Source: UBA7803 sp040219135 (lineage in GTDB: Bacteria > Pseudomonadota > Gammaproteobacteria > Pseudomonadales > Azotimanducaceae). Taken from it: DNA of 64,000 bases. Shown piece by piece: positions 1-8,275 of this stretch; the stretch's first letter is position 1; the number at the start of each line of letters is the position of its first letter. A program made the translations under genes and the position numbers. The stretch spans positions 411,928 through 475,927 of the forward strand of contig JAVJTA010000015.1 in NCBI GenBank assembly GCA_040219135.1, given 5' to 3'. The notes under the pieces were generated by a model, which ran no database searches, was not told where the DNA came from, and saw only the letters and a list, made by a program, of their open reading frames with translations.

Positions 1-818
1 GCCTGCAGCACCCCGGCTATCCGGGCGCAGTCGATCCTGGTGTTGCAGAACACCAGGTTCAGCGCCCCGGACCAGGCCTGCAGCACGGCCACCAGGGCTT
101 CGTCCCGGTCGTCTCGTCCCACGGCGCACCAGACGTGGCTGACGTCGATGGGCGGTTCGTCGTCGGTCACGTCGATGGTCACGGGATCACGCTGAACCCG
201 GGCGCTGATCGCCTCCATGCGCGGCGGGTAGGTGGCGGAGAACAGCAGCGTCTGGCGGCGTTCCGGCACATGGCCGAGCAGCTCGTCGATCTCCTCGGCG
301 AAACCCATGTCCAGCATGCGGTCGGCTTCGTCCAGCACCAGGACTTCCAGCCCGCGCAGGCGCAGCGTTTCTTTGCGCAGGTGTTTGAGTACCCGCCCCG
401 GCGTACCCACGACCACGTGGGCGCTGTGCTGCAACGAGCCGATCTGCGGGCCGATGGGGGTGCCGCCGCACAGCGTCAGTACCTTGATGTTGCCGAGCCG
501 CTTGGCGAGGCGGCGGATCTCCCGGGCCACCTGTTCGGCCAGCTCCCGGGTCGGACACAGCACCAGCGCCTGCACCCGGAACGAGGCCGGATCGATGCGC
601 TGCAGCAGACCCAGACCGAACGCCGCGGTCTTGCCGCTGCCGGTGCGCGCCCGGGCGATGACGTCGCGGCCGGCGAGCACAGGCGGCAGCGTGGCTTCCT
701 GCACCGGCGTCATGTGGGTCAGGCCGAGCTCAGCCAGGGATTCGAGCAGGGCGGGCGCCAGGTCGATGCGATCGAATCCCGGGCCCGCTGCTGGGCGGGT
801 CGATGCTGGATCGGTCAT
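1..818 (-). CDS. dbpA: ATP-dependent RNA helicase DbpA (3' end outside window)
   Basis: DEAD-box RNA helicase; in E. coli DbpA acts on 23S rRNA helix 92 during 50S subunit assembly in the cytoplasm. The first 272 residues are visible. They contain the Q-motif region (about 15-40), motif I ARTGSGKT (57-64), PTREL (89-93), GTPGR (138-142), DEAD (163-166) and SAT (194-196), then the start of helicase domain 2 (FCNT). Stretches such as LVLCPTRELAEQVA and KVLTLCGG follow DbpA rather than RhlE or SrmB. The C-terminal rRNA-binding domain that would settle this lies beyond base 1. The start is the first ATG of the frame. The methyltransferase upstream lies on the same strand. Confidence 0.85.
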   Translation of the reverse strand, partial: MTDPASTRPAAGPGFDRIDLAPALLESLAELGLTHMTPVQEATLPPVLAGRDVIARARTGSGKTAAFGLGLLQRIDPASFRVQALVLCPTRELAEQVAREIRRLAKRLGNIKVLTLCGGTPIGPQIGSLQHSAHVVVGTPGRVLKHLRKETLRLRGLEVLVLDEADRMLDMGFAEEIDELLGHVPERRQTLLFSATYPPRMEAISARVQRDPVTIDVTDDEPPIDVSHVWCAVGRDDRDEALVAVLQAWSGALNLVFCNTRIDCARIAGVLQ

Positions 819-885
819 TCGCTGCGGCCGGGCGTTGCGGGCGGCCGCGCAGTATACGCGTCGCGGCGGATGGTGCCACGGAATG

Positions 886-1716
886 TCAGCCCGGACGCGC
901 GGTCACCAGCCAGCAGGCGGCGCCGAGATCGAGCCCGGTGGGGCCGGCGTGGGGGGTGAGCGCGTCGCGCGCCGCGGCCATCGCGGTCTCCCGGGTGGCG
1001 TCGTCGAGTTCCTGGAGCACGCGGGACAGCGGTCCCACCTGCTGCAGAAACTCCATGGCGCCGTCCACCGTGTCGGCGACGTGGAGCTTGGTGGTGAGAG
1101 GCTCGATGGCGATGCCGGTGAAGCCGCCGGCCTCGAGTACCTCACGCAGGTACTCGGGATCGGCGAATGCGAACGGCCCCGGCGCCCGCGGGTCTGGCGG
1201 GGTCTCCGGCTCGTCCAGATAGGGCCGCACTGCGGCGCCGGCAATGGCCATCCACGGGTTCTTCCCCGGCGCCTGCCAGCAGACGAAGCACAGGCGGCCG
1301 GCGTCCGTCAGCGCGCTGCGCAGATTCGCGAAGGCGGCGCTGGGATCGGCGAAAAACATGACTCCGAAACGCGACAGCACGAGCTGGTGGTCGGCGGTGA
1401 ACGCCTGGGTGGCCGCGTCGGTGCGGGAGAACGCCACGCTCTCCATGCCGGCTGCGCGGGCCCGCGCGCGCTCGAGCATGGGCTCGGAAATGTCGATGCC
1501 CCAGACGGCGGCGCCGCCCTTCGCCAGAGCCAGGGTGGTGTCGCCGCAGCCGCAGCCCACGTCGATGGCGCGTTCGCCCGCCTCCGGCGCCGCGCGCTCG
1601 ATCAGCACCCGGCTGATGGGGGCGAGCATGGCGTCGAGCTGGGCCTGGGCGTTGACCCAGGTGCGGGCGGCCTCGCCGTTCCAGAAGTCGATCTGCTCTT
1701 GGTTGTTCGCTGTCAT
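886..1716 (-). CDS. Class I SAM-dependent methyltransferase
   Basis: A 276-residue cytoplasmic methyltransferase of unknown substrate. The SAM-binding motif I is IDVGCGCGDTT, followed by an acidic motif II (WGIDIS) and a post-I region with ARARAAG, the usual Methyltransf_11/25 layout. The start at 1716 is preferred over an in-frame ATG nine codons upstream because GGAGGT lies six bases before it. No neighbour identifies a pathway: dbpA is downstream and a cupin is upstream, all on the minus strand. Confidence 0.8.
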   Translation of the reverse strand: MTANNQEQIDFWNGEAARTWVNAQAQLDAMLAPISRVLIERAAPEAGERAIDVGCGCGDTTLALAKGGAAVWGIDISEPMLERARARAAGMESVAFSRTDAATQAFTADHQLVLSRFGVMFFADPSAAFANLRSALTDAGRLCFVCWQAPGKNPWMAIAGAAVRPYLDEPETPPDPRAPGPFAFADPEYLREVLEAGGFTGIAIEPLTTKLHVADTVDGAMEFLQQVGPLSRVLQELDDATRETAMAAARDALTPHAGPTGLDLGAACWLVTARPG

Positions 1717-1766
1717 GGCCGCACCTCCGGAATATCCGGGCATTCAACCAGCCGGGTGCGCGGTTG

Positions 1767-2138
1767 TCATCTGAGGCGTGGATCGTCGGCCTGGGAATGC
1801 AGGGTCGGGCCCGGGGTGAGATAGAACTCCCGGGTTTTTTCCAGCAGGGTCTGGCGATGCCAGCAACCGCGGGGTACGACGACCAGCGATCCAGCTGGAA
1901 TCCGGGTCAGCGTACTTGGTCCAGTCGGGTCCGTGGGCAGGATCTCCAGCTCGATCGTGCCTTCGAGGACCTGCAGCAGTTCGTCGCATTCCGGGTGCAT
2001 TTCCCAGGGCGACGGCCCGCCGGCTTCGGACCAGAACACGCCGGCATGGCCGTCGTTGAATGGCGCAATCTCGTGAAACGCCATTTCCGCGAGCTGCCGG
2101 CTGATGGCCTGCGGGTCGTGGGCAACGGCTCGACTCAT
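1767..2138 (-). CDS. Single-domain cupin protein
   Basis: A 123-residue small beta-barrel protein. A cupin motif 1-like stretch (HPECDELLQVLEGTIELE) and a motif 2-like stretch (IPAGSLVVVPRGCWHR) carry the His and Glu residues that usually bind a metal. Cupins of this size act as sensors, isomerases or small-molecule binding proteins, and the substrate cannot be told. The gene sits behind an unusually clear promoter whose start region is covered by a perfect inverted repeat, so its expression is probably controlled by a dedicated repressor, possibly the nearby HxlR protein. Confidence 0.75.
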   Translation of the reverse strand: MSRAVAHDPQAISRQLAEMAFHEIAPFNDGHAGVFWSEAGGPSPWEMHPECDELLQVLEGTIELEILPTDPTGPSTLTRIPAGSLVVVPRGCWHRQTLLEKTREFYLTPGPTLHSQADDPRLR

Positions 2139-2160
2139 GATGGTGCTCCGCCTCGGCTAG

Positions 2161-2184
2161 ATAGTTAACCAACAAGTTAACTAT
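2161..2184. promoter_or_regulatory. Perfect inverted repeat, probable operator
   Basis: ATAGTTAAC and GTTAACTAT form perfect 9-base arms separated by six bases. The repeat is much more AT-rich than its surroundings and covers the -10 element and predicted transcription start of the cupin promoter. This is the arrangement of a repressor operator. The best nearby candidate regulator is the HxlR protein encoded at 3265-3729; that assignment is inference. Confidence 0.7.
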
Positions 2185-2210
2185 ATACACTCGCCGCATT
2201 GGCCGGTCAA
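2182..2210 (-). promoter_or_regulatory. Sigma-70-type promoter of the cupin gene
   Basis: Reading the minus strand, TTGACC (2205-2210) and TATATA (2182-2187) are separated by exactly 17 bases. Transcription would start near 2175, inside the inverted repeat, about 37 bases before the cupin start codon at 2138. The promoter lies just past the acdS stop codon, so the cupin gene need not depend on the acdS transcript. Confidence 0.7.
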
Positions 2211-2214
2211 TGCG

Positions 2215-3228
2215 TCAGCCGTTGCGGTACAGGTAGCTGTAGCCGTTGATGGCGGGTACCCCGCCGAGGTGCGCGTAGAGGATGCGCGAGCCGCGGGGAA
2301 AGAAGTCGCGGCGCACCAGATCGATCAGGCCCTGCATGGATTTTCCCTCGTACACCGGGTCCGTGATCATGCCCTCGAGGCGCGCGCACAGGCGGATGGC
2401 TTCGTTGGTCTCTTGCGACGGCACGCCGTACGCGGGATAGGCGTAGTCCTCCTTCAGCACCACGTCGGCGTCGTCGATGTCACGGCCCAGATCGACGAGT
2501 TGCGCGGTGTTGTGGGCGATCTCGAGTACCTGGGCCCGGGTCCGGGCCGGCGTGAACGAGGCGTCGATGCCGATCACGTGGCGGGCGCGCCCGTCCCGGG
2601 CGAACCCCACCACCATGCCCGCGTGGGTCGAGCCGGTGACCGTGCACACCACGATGAAGTCGAAGCGCAGACCCAGCTCTGCCTCCTGGGCGCGAACCTC
2701 CTCGGCGAAGCCGACGAAGCCGAGGCCCCCGAGGGGATGCACCGACGCGCCCGCCGGGATCGGATACGGCGTGCCGCCCCGCGCCTTCACGTCCTCCAGG
2801 GCCCGTTCCCAGCTTTCGCGGATGCCGATGTCGAAGCCTTCGTCAACCAGCTCGATCTCGGCGCCCATGATCCGGCTCAGCAGGATGTTGCCGACGCGGT
2901 CGTAGACGGCGTCGTTGAAAGGTACCCAGCTCTCCTGCACCAGCCGGCACTTCATGCCGAGCCTGGCGGCCACCGCCGCCACCTGGCGGGTGTGATTGGA
3001 CTGCACGCCGCCGACGGTGACCAGGGTATCGGCGCCGGAGCGGAGCGCGTCCGGAACGATGTATTCGAGCTTGCGCAGCTTGTTGCCGCCAAAAGCGAGG
3101 CCCGAATTGCAGTCCTCGCGCTTGGCGAAGATCTCGACCCGGCCGCCGAGTTCGGCCGACAGCCGTGGCAGGGGTTCGATCGGGGTGGGACCGAAGGTGA
3201 GCGGGTAGCGTTCGAACCCGTCGAGCAT
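2215..3228 (-). CDS. acdS: 1-aminocyclopropane-1-carboxylate deaminase
   Basis: PLP-dependent fold-type II enzyme splitting ACC, the ethylene precursor of plants, into 2-oxobutanoate and ammonia. The 337 residues match the family length of about 338. The PLP lysine is K50 in SGLAFGGNKLRKLEY. The residues used to separate true ACC deaminases from D-cysteine desulfhydrases are present: Glu294 in DPVYEG and Leu321 in YAHLGG, one position off the usual E295/L322 numbering. The gene starts 36 bases after an HxlR regulator and is probably cotranscribed with it. In known plant-associated bacteria the regulator is usually an Lrp-type AcdR, so the HxlR pairing is uncommon. Confidence 0.93.
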   Translation of the reverse strand: MLDGFERYPLTFGPTPIEPLPRLSAELGGRVEIFAKREDCNSGLAFGGNKLRKLEYIVPDALRSGADTLVTVGGVQSNHTRQVAAVAARLGMKCRLVQESWVPFNDAVYDRVGNILLSRIMGAEIELVDEGFDIGIRESWERALEDVKARGGTPYPIPAGASVHPLGGLGFVGFAEEVRAQEAELGLRFDFIVVCTVTGSTHAGMVVGFARDGRARHVIGIDASFTPARTRAQVLEIAHNTAQLVDLGRDIDDADVVLKEDYAYPAYGVPSQETNEAIRLCARLEGMITDPVYEGKSMQGLIDLVRRDFFPRGSRILYAHLGGVPAINGYSYLYRNG

Positions 3229-3264
3229 GGCGTCGGCTTCCTGGTTTGTCCGTGAGTCCGGCAG

Positions 3265-3729
3265 TCAGTCGGTCGGCGGGTCGGCCATGGCGGGACCGGC
3301 TACCGCGCGGATGTCGCGGGGCGACAGGGGTCGGCCATCGGCGCTCACGGCGCCCATCCGCCGGATCGGTCTGCCGGACGCGCGCTCCACGAACACCAGC
3401 CGGTCGCCGCGCGGGTCCGGTTTGTGCTTGTCGCCCCAGTGCACCATGGCCAGCAGCACCGGCTGCAGATCCCAGCCGGCGGGCGTGGGCACGTATTCGG
3501 CGTGGGCGCCTTCCGCGGATTCCCGCTTCTCCAGAATGCCTTCCTCCACCAGCCGGTTGAGCCGCGCGCTGAGGATGTTCCTGGCGATGCCCAGGTTGCG
3601 CTGGAAGTGACCGAATCGTTTCACCCCGAAGAACGCATCGCGCAGGATCAGCAGCGTCCAGCGCTCGCCGACCACGTCCAGCGTCTGCGCCAGGGAACAG
3701 TTCATATCGTCGAAGCGCTTGTACTTCAT
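3265..3729 (-). CDS. HxlR-family transcriptional regulator
   Basis: A 154-residue winged-helix DNA-binding protein. The N-terminus carries the HxlR signature: MNCSLAQTLDVVGERWTLL, FGHFQRNLGIARNILSARL and a wing region ending in YVPTPAG. HxlR proteins often sense aldehydes, redox or aromatic compounds through a conserved N-terminal cysteine, and Cys11 is present here. It lies directly upstream of acdS on the same strand and probably controls it and perhaps the cupin gene. A promoter just upstream predicts a leaderless transcript. Confidence 0.88.
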   Translation of the reverse strand: MKYKRFDDMNCSLAQTLDVVGERWTLLILRDAFFGVKRFGHFQRNLGIARNILSARLNRLVEEGILEKRESAEGAHAEYVPTPAGWDLQPVLLAMVHWGDKHKPDPRGDRLVFVERASGRPIRRMGAVSADGRPLSPRDIRAVAGPAMADPPTD

Positions 3730-3735
3730 GGAGCG

Positions 3736-3763
3736 ATTCTATTGGGTTGCATGATGGAAACAA
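3736..3763 (-). promoter_or_regulatory. Candidate promoter of the HxlR-acdS unit
   Basis: On the minus strand TTGTTT (3758-3763) and TAGAAT (3736-3741) are separated by 16 bases. The expected transcription start, about seven bases past the -10 box, falls on the ATG of the HxlR gene (3729). The message would therefore be leaderless or nearly so. No Shine-Dalgarno sequence precedes this ATG, which fits. Confidence 0.5.
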
Positions 3764-3812
3764 ACGGTCTCTTCACGAAACCGGAGTCCAGCCCGGGAAC
3801 GGGGAGCCCGGG

Positions 3813-4643
3813 TCAACCCCGGTGGGGCGTCTGCAACCCACCGATCCAGGAGGAGACGTGCGCGCCGATGCGGTCGTCCACTTCCAGGATGCGCGAGATC
3901 AGGCTGCGGTGGTCGCGATCGGACAGTTCCAGGTCGATGGCTGAATTGCCATGGTCGCGCAGGGCCGCGGCGAACCTGCGGATCTGTGCCTGGCGCCAGG
4001 CATCGTCGGCATCGGCGAACAGCAGCAGAATCGGCGGTCTGCCGGAGGCGATGTGGGGCGTTACCGAAGCCGCCAGCCAGCCCTCGGGGTCGGCGCCCCA
4101 GACCGTCAGCGGCCGCTCCGGGGCGGTTTCCTCCACGTAAAGGAACGGCGAGATCAGCACGCCGCCGGCGATTGCGTCGGTGTTCAGTCCGTGGGCGTCG
4201 AGATGGCTGGCGTCCAGCATCAGCAGCGCCGCCAGGTAGGCGCCTGCCGAGTGACCGGCGACATACACCTGCTCCGGATCGCCGCCGTACTCTGCGATGT
4301 GGCGCACGGTCCAGGCGAGCGCTGCCGCGGCATCGGCGACGTGGGCCGGGTGCCGGAACGCTGGGGACAGTCGGTAGTTTGCCGACACCACGCCGATGCC
4401 GAGGGGCAGCAGTCGTTCGGCCACGGGATCGCCGAGGCTCTTGTCGCCGAACATCAGCGCGCCGCCGTGGAAGTACACGAGGACCGGCGCACCGGGGACT
4501 CCCTCCGGCATGTGTACGTCGAGCCGGTCCTTCGATTCGGCGTAGTCCGAGTGCGACAGATAGTCGATGTCCCGGGTTACGGCGCCGTGCCCGGCTGAGG
4601 CGAGCAGCGAGGCCAGCAGCAAGCAGACGGGGATCGGTCTCAT
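3813..4643 (-). CDS. Secreted alpha/beta hydrolase (HSL/carboxylesterase type)
   Basis: A 276-residue esterase-like protein. It has a signal peptide (MRPIPVCLLLASLLASAGHG), the oxyanion-hole motif VYFHGGALMFG, the nucleophile elbow GHSAGAY with the catalytic Ser, an acidic residue in LLFADADD, and a catalytic-type His in DRDHRSL. It therefore probably acts on small esters in the periplasm. The start at 4643 is favoured because its ATG overlaps the stop of the upstream gene (ATGA) and gives a proper leader; the longer open frame upstream has no such support. Translation is likely coupled to the small secreted protein at 4640-4897. Confidence 0.8.
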   Translation of the reverse strand: MRPIPVCLLLASLLASAGHGAVTRDIDYLSHSDYAESKDRLDVHMPEGVPGAPVLVYFHGGALMFGDKSLGDPVAERLLPLGIGVVSANYRLSPAFRHPAHVADAAAALAWTVRHIAEYGGDPEQVYVAGHSAGAYLAALLMLDASHLDAHGLNTDAIAGGVLISPFLYVEETAPERPLTVWGADPEGWLAASVTPHIASGRPPILLLFADADDAWRQAQIRRFAAALRDHGNSAIDLELSDRDHRSLISRILEVDDRIGAHVSSWIGGLQTPHRG

Positions 4644-4897
4644 TGCTGCTGGGGTTCGCTGACTCGATGGCCGCCCTTTCTCATGGCCTCCTGAGCCTCT
4701 TCGCGCATGCGATCCCATTCCTTCTGCTTGTGGCACACCCGCTGGCGGATCTGCGAGCCCGTCACCTTGATGGTTCGGCACACGCGTTTGTTCGGTTCGT
4801 TCCTGGCGGCCGCCGTGTCGGTTTCGGCGGGCGCGGCAAGGGCCGGGGTGGCAAGGGCGGCAGCCAGCAGCGCCACGACGAGGCGATTCGACCACAT
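4640..4897 (-). CDS. Small secreted cysteine-containing protein
   Basis: An 85-residue protein with a signal peptide ending in ATPALAAPA. The mature part is short and highly charged, with two cysteines in RVCRTIKVTGSQIRQRVCHK, which could form a disulfide or bind metal. The C-terminal third (EWDRMREEAQEAMRK) is probably helical. Its stop overlaps the start of the hydrolase gene by four bases (ATGA), so the two are translationally coupled. Similar short 'CRxxKVTGSRIxxRVC' proteins occur widely in proteobacteria without assigned function. Confidence 0.7.
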   Translation of the reverse strand: MWSNRLVVALLAAALATPALAAPAETDTAAARNEPNKRVCRTIKVTGSQIRQRVCHKQKEWDRMREEAQEAMRKGGHRVSEPQQQ

Positions 4898-4950
4898 GCT
4901 TGCGTCCTCGGAATCGGGCAGCGGATGATGCCATGGCGCGGTTGGGGCGG

Positions 4951-6099
4951 CTACGTCGAGCGGAACTCGCGGATCGGTCGCCACAGACGCCAGATCGCCA
5001 GGGTTGCGGCGATGGAGATCGCGCCGCCGAGCACCATGGTATTGCCGGCGCCGATGGCGCCCGCCCAGGCGCCGACCCAGATCGTGCCGACGTTGTTGGC
5101 GGTCTGGGCGGCGAGGATCATCAGGGCGAAGGCGCGGCCGCGCATGTGGTCCGGCGTGGTCAGCATCACCGTGGTCTGACGCACCGCCACGGTCACGGCG
5201 TCGGCGGCACCGAGTGCCGCGATCATCAGCGCGCCCATCCACAGGGTGCTGGCGGTACCGAATCCGAACAGGATCACACCGTAGGCGAGGGAGGCATACA
5301 GCACCAGCATGCCCTTGGCGCGGTAGCCGACCAGCAGCAGGGCGAAGAACGAGCCGACGATGGCGCCCGTGGAGTTGGCCGCACCGAGCAGGCCGGTGGC
5401 GCTGGCGCCGCCGGCAAACAGGCCGAGGGCCAGCACGGGAAGGATCTCGCGGTAGAACGACGCCACCGTGATACCGGTATCGAGCAGGAACAGACCGGGC
5501 AGGATCGGATGGCGCGCGACGAAACGCAGACCCTCCCAGGTCTGCGTCAGGGCCGTGGTCGCCGAACCTTCCTCATGACCGCCGGCGATCCCGTGGGCCC
5601 GGATCGCCAGGGGCGCCAGCACGGAGATCAGAGAGATCCCTGCCGCCACGAAGAATGCCGCGGTAATGTCGAAGGCAGCGACCACGCCGGCGAACAGCAG
5701 CGGCCCGGCGATGGCGGCCGCGTTCTGCGACGCTGTGTCGGTAGAGGCTGCGCGCATCAGGTGCTTCTGCGGCACGACGATGGGCACCAGCGCGGATCTG
5801 GCCGGACTCGCCAGCATCTGCGAGAACGCGGTGAAGGCGATGCCCGCATAGACCATCGCCGGAGACAGCAGGCCCTGGGCATCGAGCAGGCCCAGGCTCA
5901 GCATCACGCCGAAGGTGGCGCCGTTGGCCAGCGCCATGAGGCGTTTGCGGTCGATGCGGTCGGCGAGGGTGCCGCCCCAGAGCAGGGCCGGCACCTGCAC
6001 CACCAGCTGCACCACGCCGATCGCGCCCACCAGCATGGCGGATCCGGTCTCGTCGAACAGCCACTGAGCCGTCGACAGGATGCGCATCCACACCACCAC
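4951..6099 (-). CDS. MFS transporter of the EntS-like exporter type, 5' end uncertain
   Basis: A 382-residue integral membrane protein with about 11-12 helices. The loop GGTLADRIDRKRLM is the MFS motif A between helices 2 and 3, and the family resembles EntS/DHA3 drug or siderophore exporters. The GTG at 6099 is the first possible start in this frame, yet conserved sequence (FLFRDYRVLWIALISA) continues in the same frame upstream of it until a TAA near 6217. A run of seven C residues near 6184-6190 separates this segment from a GTG at 6232 in another frame. One base fewer in the run would join them, so the N-terminus may be frameshifted or the base call wrong. Confidence 0.75.
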   Translation of the reverse strand: MVVWMRILSTAQWLFDETGSAMLVGAIGVVQLVVQVPALLWGGTLADRIDRKRLMALANGATFGVMLSLGLLDAQGLLSPAMVYAGIAFTAFSQMLASPARSALVPIVVPQKHLMRAASTDTASQNAAAIAGPLLFAGVVAAFDITAAFFVAAGISLISVLAPLAIRAHGIAGGHEEGSATTALTQTWEGLRFVARHPILPGLFLLDTGITVASFYREILPVLALGLFAGGASATGLLGAANSTGAIVGSFFALLLVGYRAKGMLVLYASLAYGVILFGFGTASTLWMGALMIAALGAADAVTVAVRQTTVMLTTPDHMRGRAFALMILAAQTANNVGTIWVGAWAGAIGAGNTMVLGGAISIAATLAIWRLWRPIREFRST

Positions 6100-6250
6100 G
6101 GTGGCGGAAATCAGCGCGATCCACAGAACCCGGTAGTCGCGGAACAGAAAGGCGCCCCAGGGACGGCTCGCGCCCGGTGGGTCGGGGGGGTGGTCTGCTG
6201 CGGACAGAGACGATCCTTAAGCCGGCGCGCACCGGCGCTCGCGTAGGGCG

Positions 6251-7717
6251 TCAGTGTACCGGCAAGGCGCGCTGGCCCGCATGCGCCTGGTCCTGGCGCG
6301 GCGGCCCGTGAAGAGGGAACGTGACGGCAAAGGTGGATCCCGCGCCCGACTTGCTCTCCACCTCCACCCTGCCGCCGTGGGCCTCGACGATGCGCTTCAC
6401 CACCGACAGTCCGAGACCGACGCCGGGCGCGACGTTGAGCCGACGCCGTCGGAACGGCAGGAAGATGTCGCCGAGCTCGTCCTGGGATATGCCCGCACCC
6501 CGGTCACTGACCGACACACGGATGCTGTCGGCGCGCGTGACCGCGCGAATCGAGATCTCGCCTCCGGACGAGTACTTGATGGCGTTGCTGATCAGGTTCC
6601 GCAGCACCTGCTCCACCCTGAGCGGATCCGCCAGCAGCGTCAGCTGGTTCGCCGGCAGGTGGCTGACGATTCGGTGGCCCGGCGCGAGGGCGGCGTAGCT
6701 CTGGGTCAGGTCCTGGATCAGCTTGCGCAGGTCGAACGGTTGGCAGCGCAGCTCCAGCGCGCCCGCTTCGATGCGTGCCGCGTCCATGACGTCGTCGACC
6801 ATTCGCGACAGCTGGTCGATCTCGTGGTCCAGGCCGCTGCGTTTGCGGTTGCGACCGTCGGCGGACTCGTCCAGCGCCATGAGATACAGACCGTTCTTCA
6901 AGGTTGCCAGCGGATTCTTGAGGTCGTGCGCCACGCCGGCCAGAAAGGCGAGCTGAGCCTGGCGCTGGCGGGCGACGCTGTCTGCCATGTCGTTGAACAT
7001 GTCGGTCAGCTCGGCGAGCTCGCGGGCTCCGCCGACCCGGCCGCGGATTGCCAGATTGCCGCTGCGGAAAGCGGCCATCGCCTGGAACAGATCGACCAGC
7101 GGCAGGAACAGCAGGCGGCGGATGAGCAGTGCCAGAGCGGCAATGCCGGAGATGAGCAGCAGCGCCGCGACGCTGCCGAACACGCTGGAAAGGCGCTGGG
7201 CACGGCGCATGTCGCGGTGTGCCGCTTCCACCTGCAGATCGTTGAGAGCGCGCAACGACTCCAGTCCGTCGAGGGCGGCGGTCAGTACCGGACCGGTCTG
7301 GCGGATGACGTCTTCGAGATCGTCGACGCTCGAGTCCAGCCGGTCGCGGACTTGAAGGTAGTGCGCCAGATCGCTGGACACCCGGTCGAGCAGCGCCCGC
7401 TCCTGTCCGGGGCCGACGTAGTACTGCGCCTGCTCCGACAGCGCCGCGAGTCGCGCGGCGACGTGTGCCTTTTCTTCGATCAGACCCGCATTGCCGGACA
7501 CCCGGTAGAGGTTGGCCAGACGCTGGTAGAGCAGCGCGGCAACCTCCATCTCGTGGGCGATGGCGGCGCTGCGCGTGTCGCGGGACACCGTCTCCATGGA
7601 GCGCTGGAACACGGACGCGGTGCCGAGCAGCACCAGCAGACTGACGAAGGTGACGAGAAGCAGAATCGTGGCGCACAGAACGAACAGACCGCGAAGTCCG
7701 GTCCGATGGCTGCGCAT
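6251..7717 (-). CDS. Orphan sensor histidine kinase with HAMP domain
   Basis: A 488-residue inner-membrane kinase. There is a first membrane segment at about 10-33, a helical periplasmic sensor of about 145 residues, a second segment at 178-200, a HAMP-like linker, an H-box GVAHDLKNPL (phosphoacceptor His264), an N-box NLISNAIKYS (378), a G1 box DRGAGI (405-410) and a G2 box GVGLGL (432-437). All catalytic motifs are intact. GGAGGAT precedes the ATG. No response regulator lies nearby, so its partner is encoded elsewhere. The sensor resembles four-helix-bundle domains but the ligand is unknown. Confidence 0.9.
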   Translation of the reverse strand: MRSHRTGLRGLFVLCATILLLVTFVSLLVLLGTASVFQRSMETVSRDTRSAAIAHEMEVAALLYQRLANLYRVSGNAGLIEEKAHVAARLAALSEQAQYYVGPGQERALLDRVSSDLAHYLQVRDRLDSSVDDLEDVIRQTGPVLTAALDGLESLRALNDLQVEAAHRDMRRAQRLSSVFGSVAALLLISGIAALALLIRRLLFLPLVDLFQAMAAFRSGNLAIRGRVGGARELAELTDMFNDMADSVARQRQAQLAFLAGVAHDLKNPLATLKNGLYLMALDESADGRNRKRSGLDHEIDQLSRMVDDVMDAARIEAGALELRCQPFDLRKLIQDLTQSYAALAPGHRIVSHLPANQLTLLADPLRVEQVLRNLISNAIKYSSGGEISIRAVTRADSIRVSVSDRGAGISQDELGDIFLPFRRRRLNVAPGVGLGLSVVKRIVEAHGGRVEVESKSGAGSTFAVTFPLHGPPRQDQAHAGQRALPVH

Positions 7718-7807
7718 GGATCATCCTCCAGGTCGGGCGGCGCCAATCTATCGGAACCCTGCCCGTGGCGGAAGTTCCGTCTCCCGGTCAGCGGCGAACC
7801 CCTGCTT

Positions 7808-8275
7808 TCATCCTGATTGCCCGAGCTTCCGCCGCAGCCCTTCGAGTCGGCGCCGGTTGGCGCCGAGGTCCGAGTAGCCGAGACGCGACGCCGAGCGCAT
7901 GGCGATCTCGCCCTGGGAGGCACGCCGCTGGAACTCGACGTCGTCGACGAAGCGTAACAGGCGGGTGCGCGCTTCCGCGCGCAGGTAGTCGTCCGTCTGC
8001 TCGACGATGGTGTAGGCCGGATCCGCTTCGAGCAGCTCGATCAGCGACCGCCAGGTTGCCGCCGGGTCGTCGCCCAGCGCGAGCGGCCGGATGGCGTGGA
8101 TGCCGTCGGCGGCGTCGCTGCTGACGCAGTTCGGCGAGGCGGGACACGGTGCCAGTCTGTCCGATTCGCGGTTGCTCACGTTACCTCCCGTGCTGGTGCA
8201 GGCGATCAGCAGCGCCGTGGTTCCCGCCAGCGCCAGCGTGCGGCCGACTTCTCGCAGCACACTTCGCGTTGCCAT
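7808..8275 (-). CDS. DUF1499 family lipoprotein
   Basis: A 155-residue protein with an N-terminal lipoprotein signal (LALAGTTALLIACTS, Cys about 26) and the DUF1499 pattern: CPASPNCVSSDA near the mature N-terminus, DYLRAEARTRLLRFVDDVEF in the middle, and MRSASRLGYSDLGANRRR at the end. Function of DUF1499 is unknown; members are envelope proteins. The start at 8275 shares its A with the stop codon of the upstream phosphatase gene, so the two are translationally coupled. Confidence 0.85.
   Translation of the reverse strand: MATRSVLREVGRTLALAGTTALLIACTSTGGNVSNRESDRLAPCPASPNCVSSDAADGIHAIRPLALGDDPAATWRSLIELLEADPAYTIVEQTDDYLRAEARTRLLRFVDDVEFQRRASQGEIAMRSASRLGYSDLGANRRRLEGLRRKLGQSG

Noticed and set aside
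232..1824. Long plus-strand open frame of 530 codons over dbpA and the methyltransferase
   Set aside because: It is antisense to two genes with clear domain motifs and its translation is low-complexity Arg/Ser/Ala typical of GC-rich shadows.
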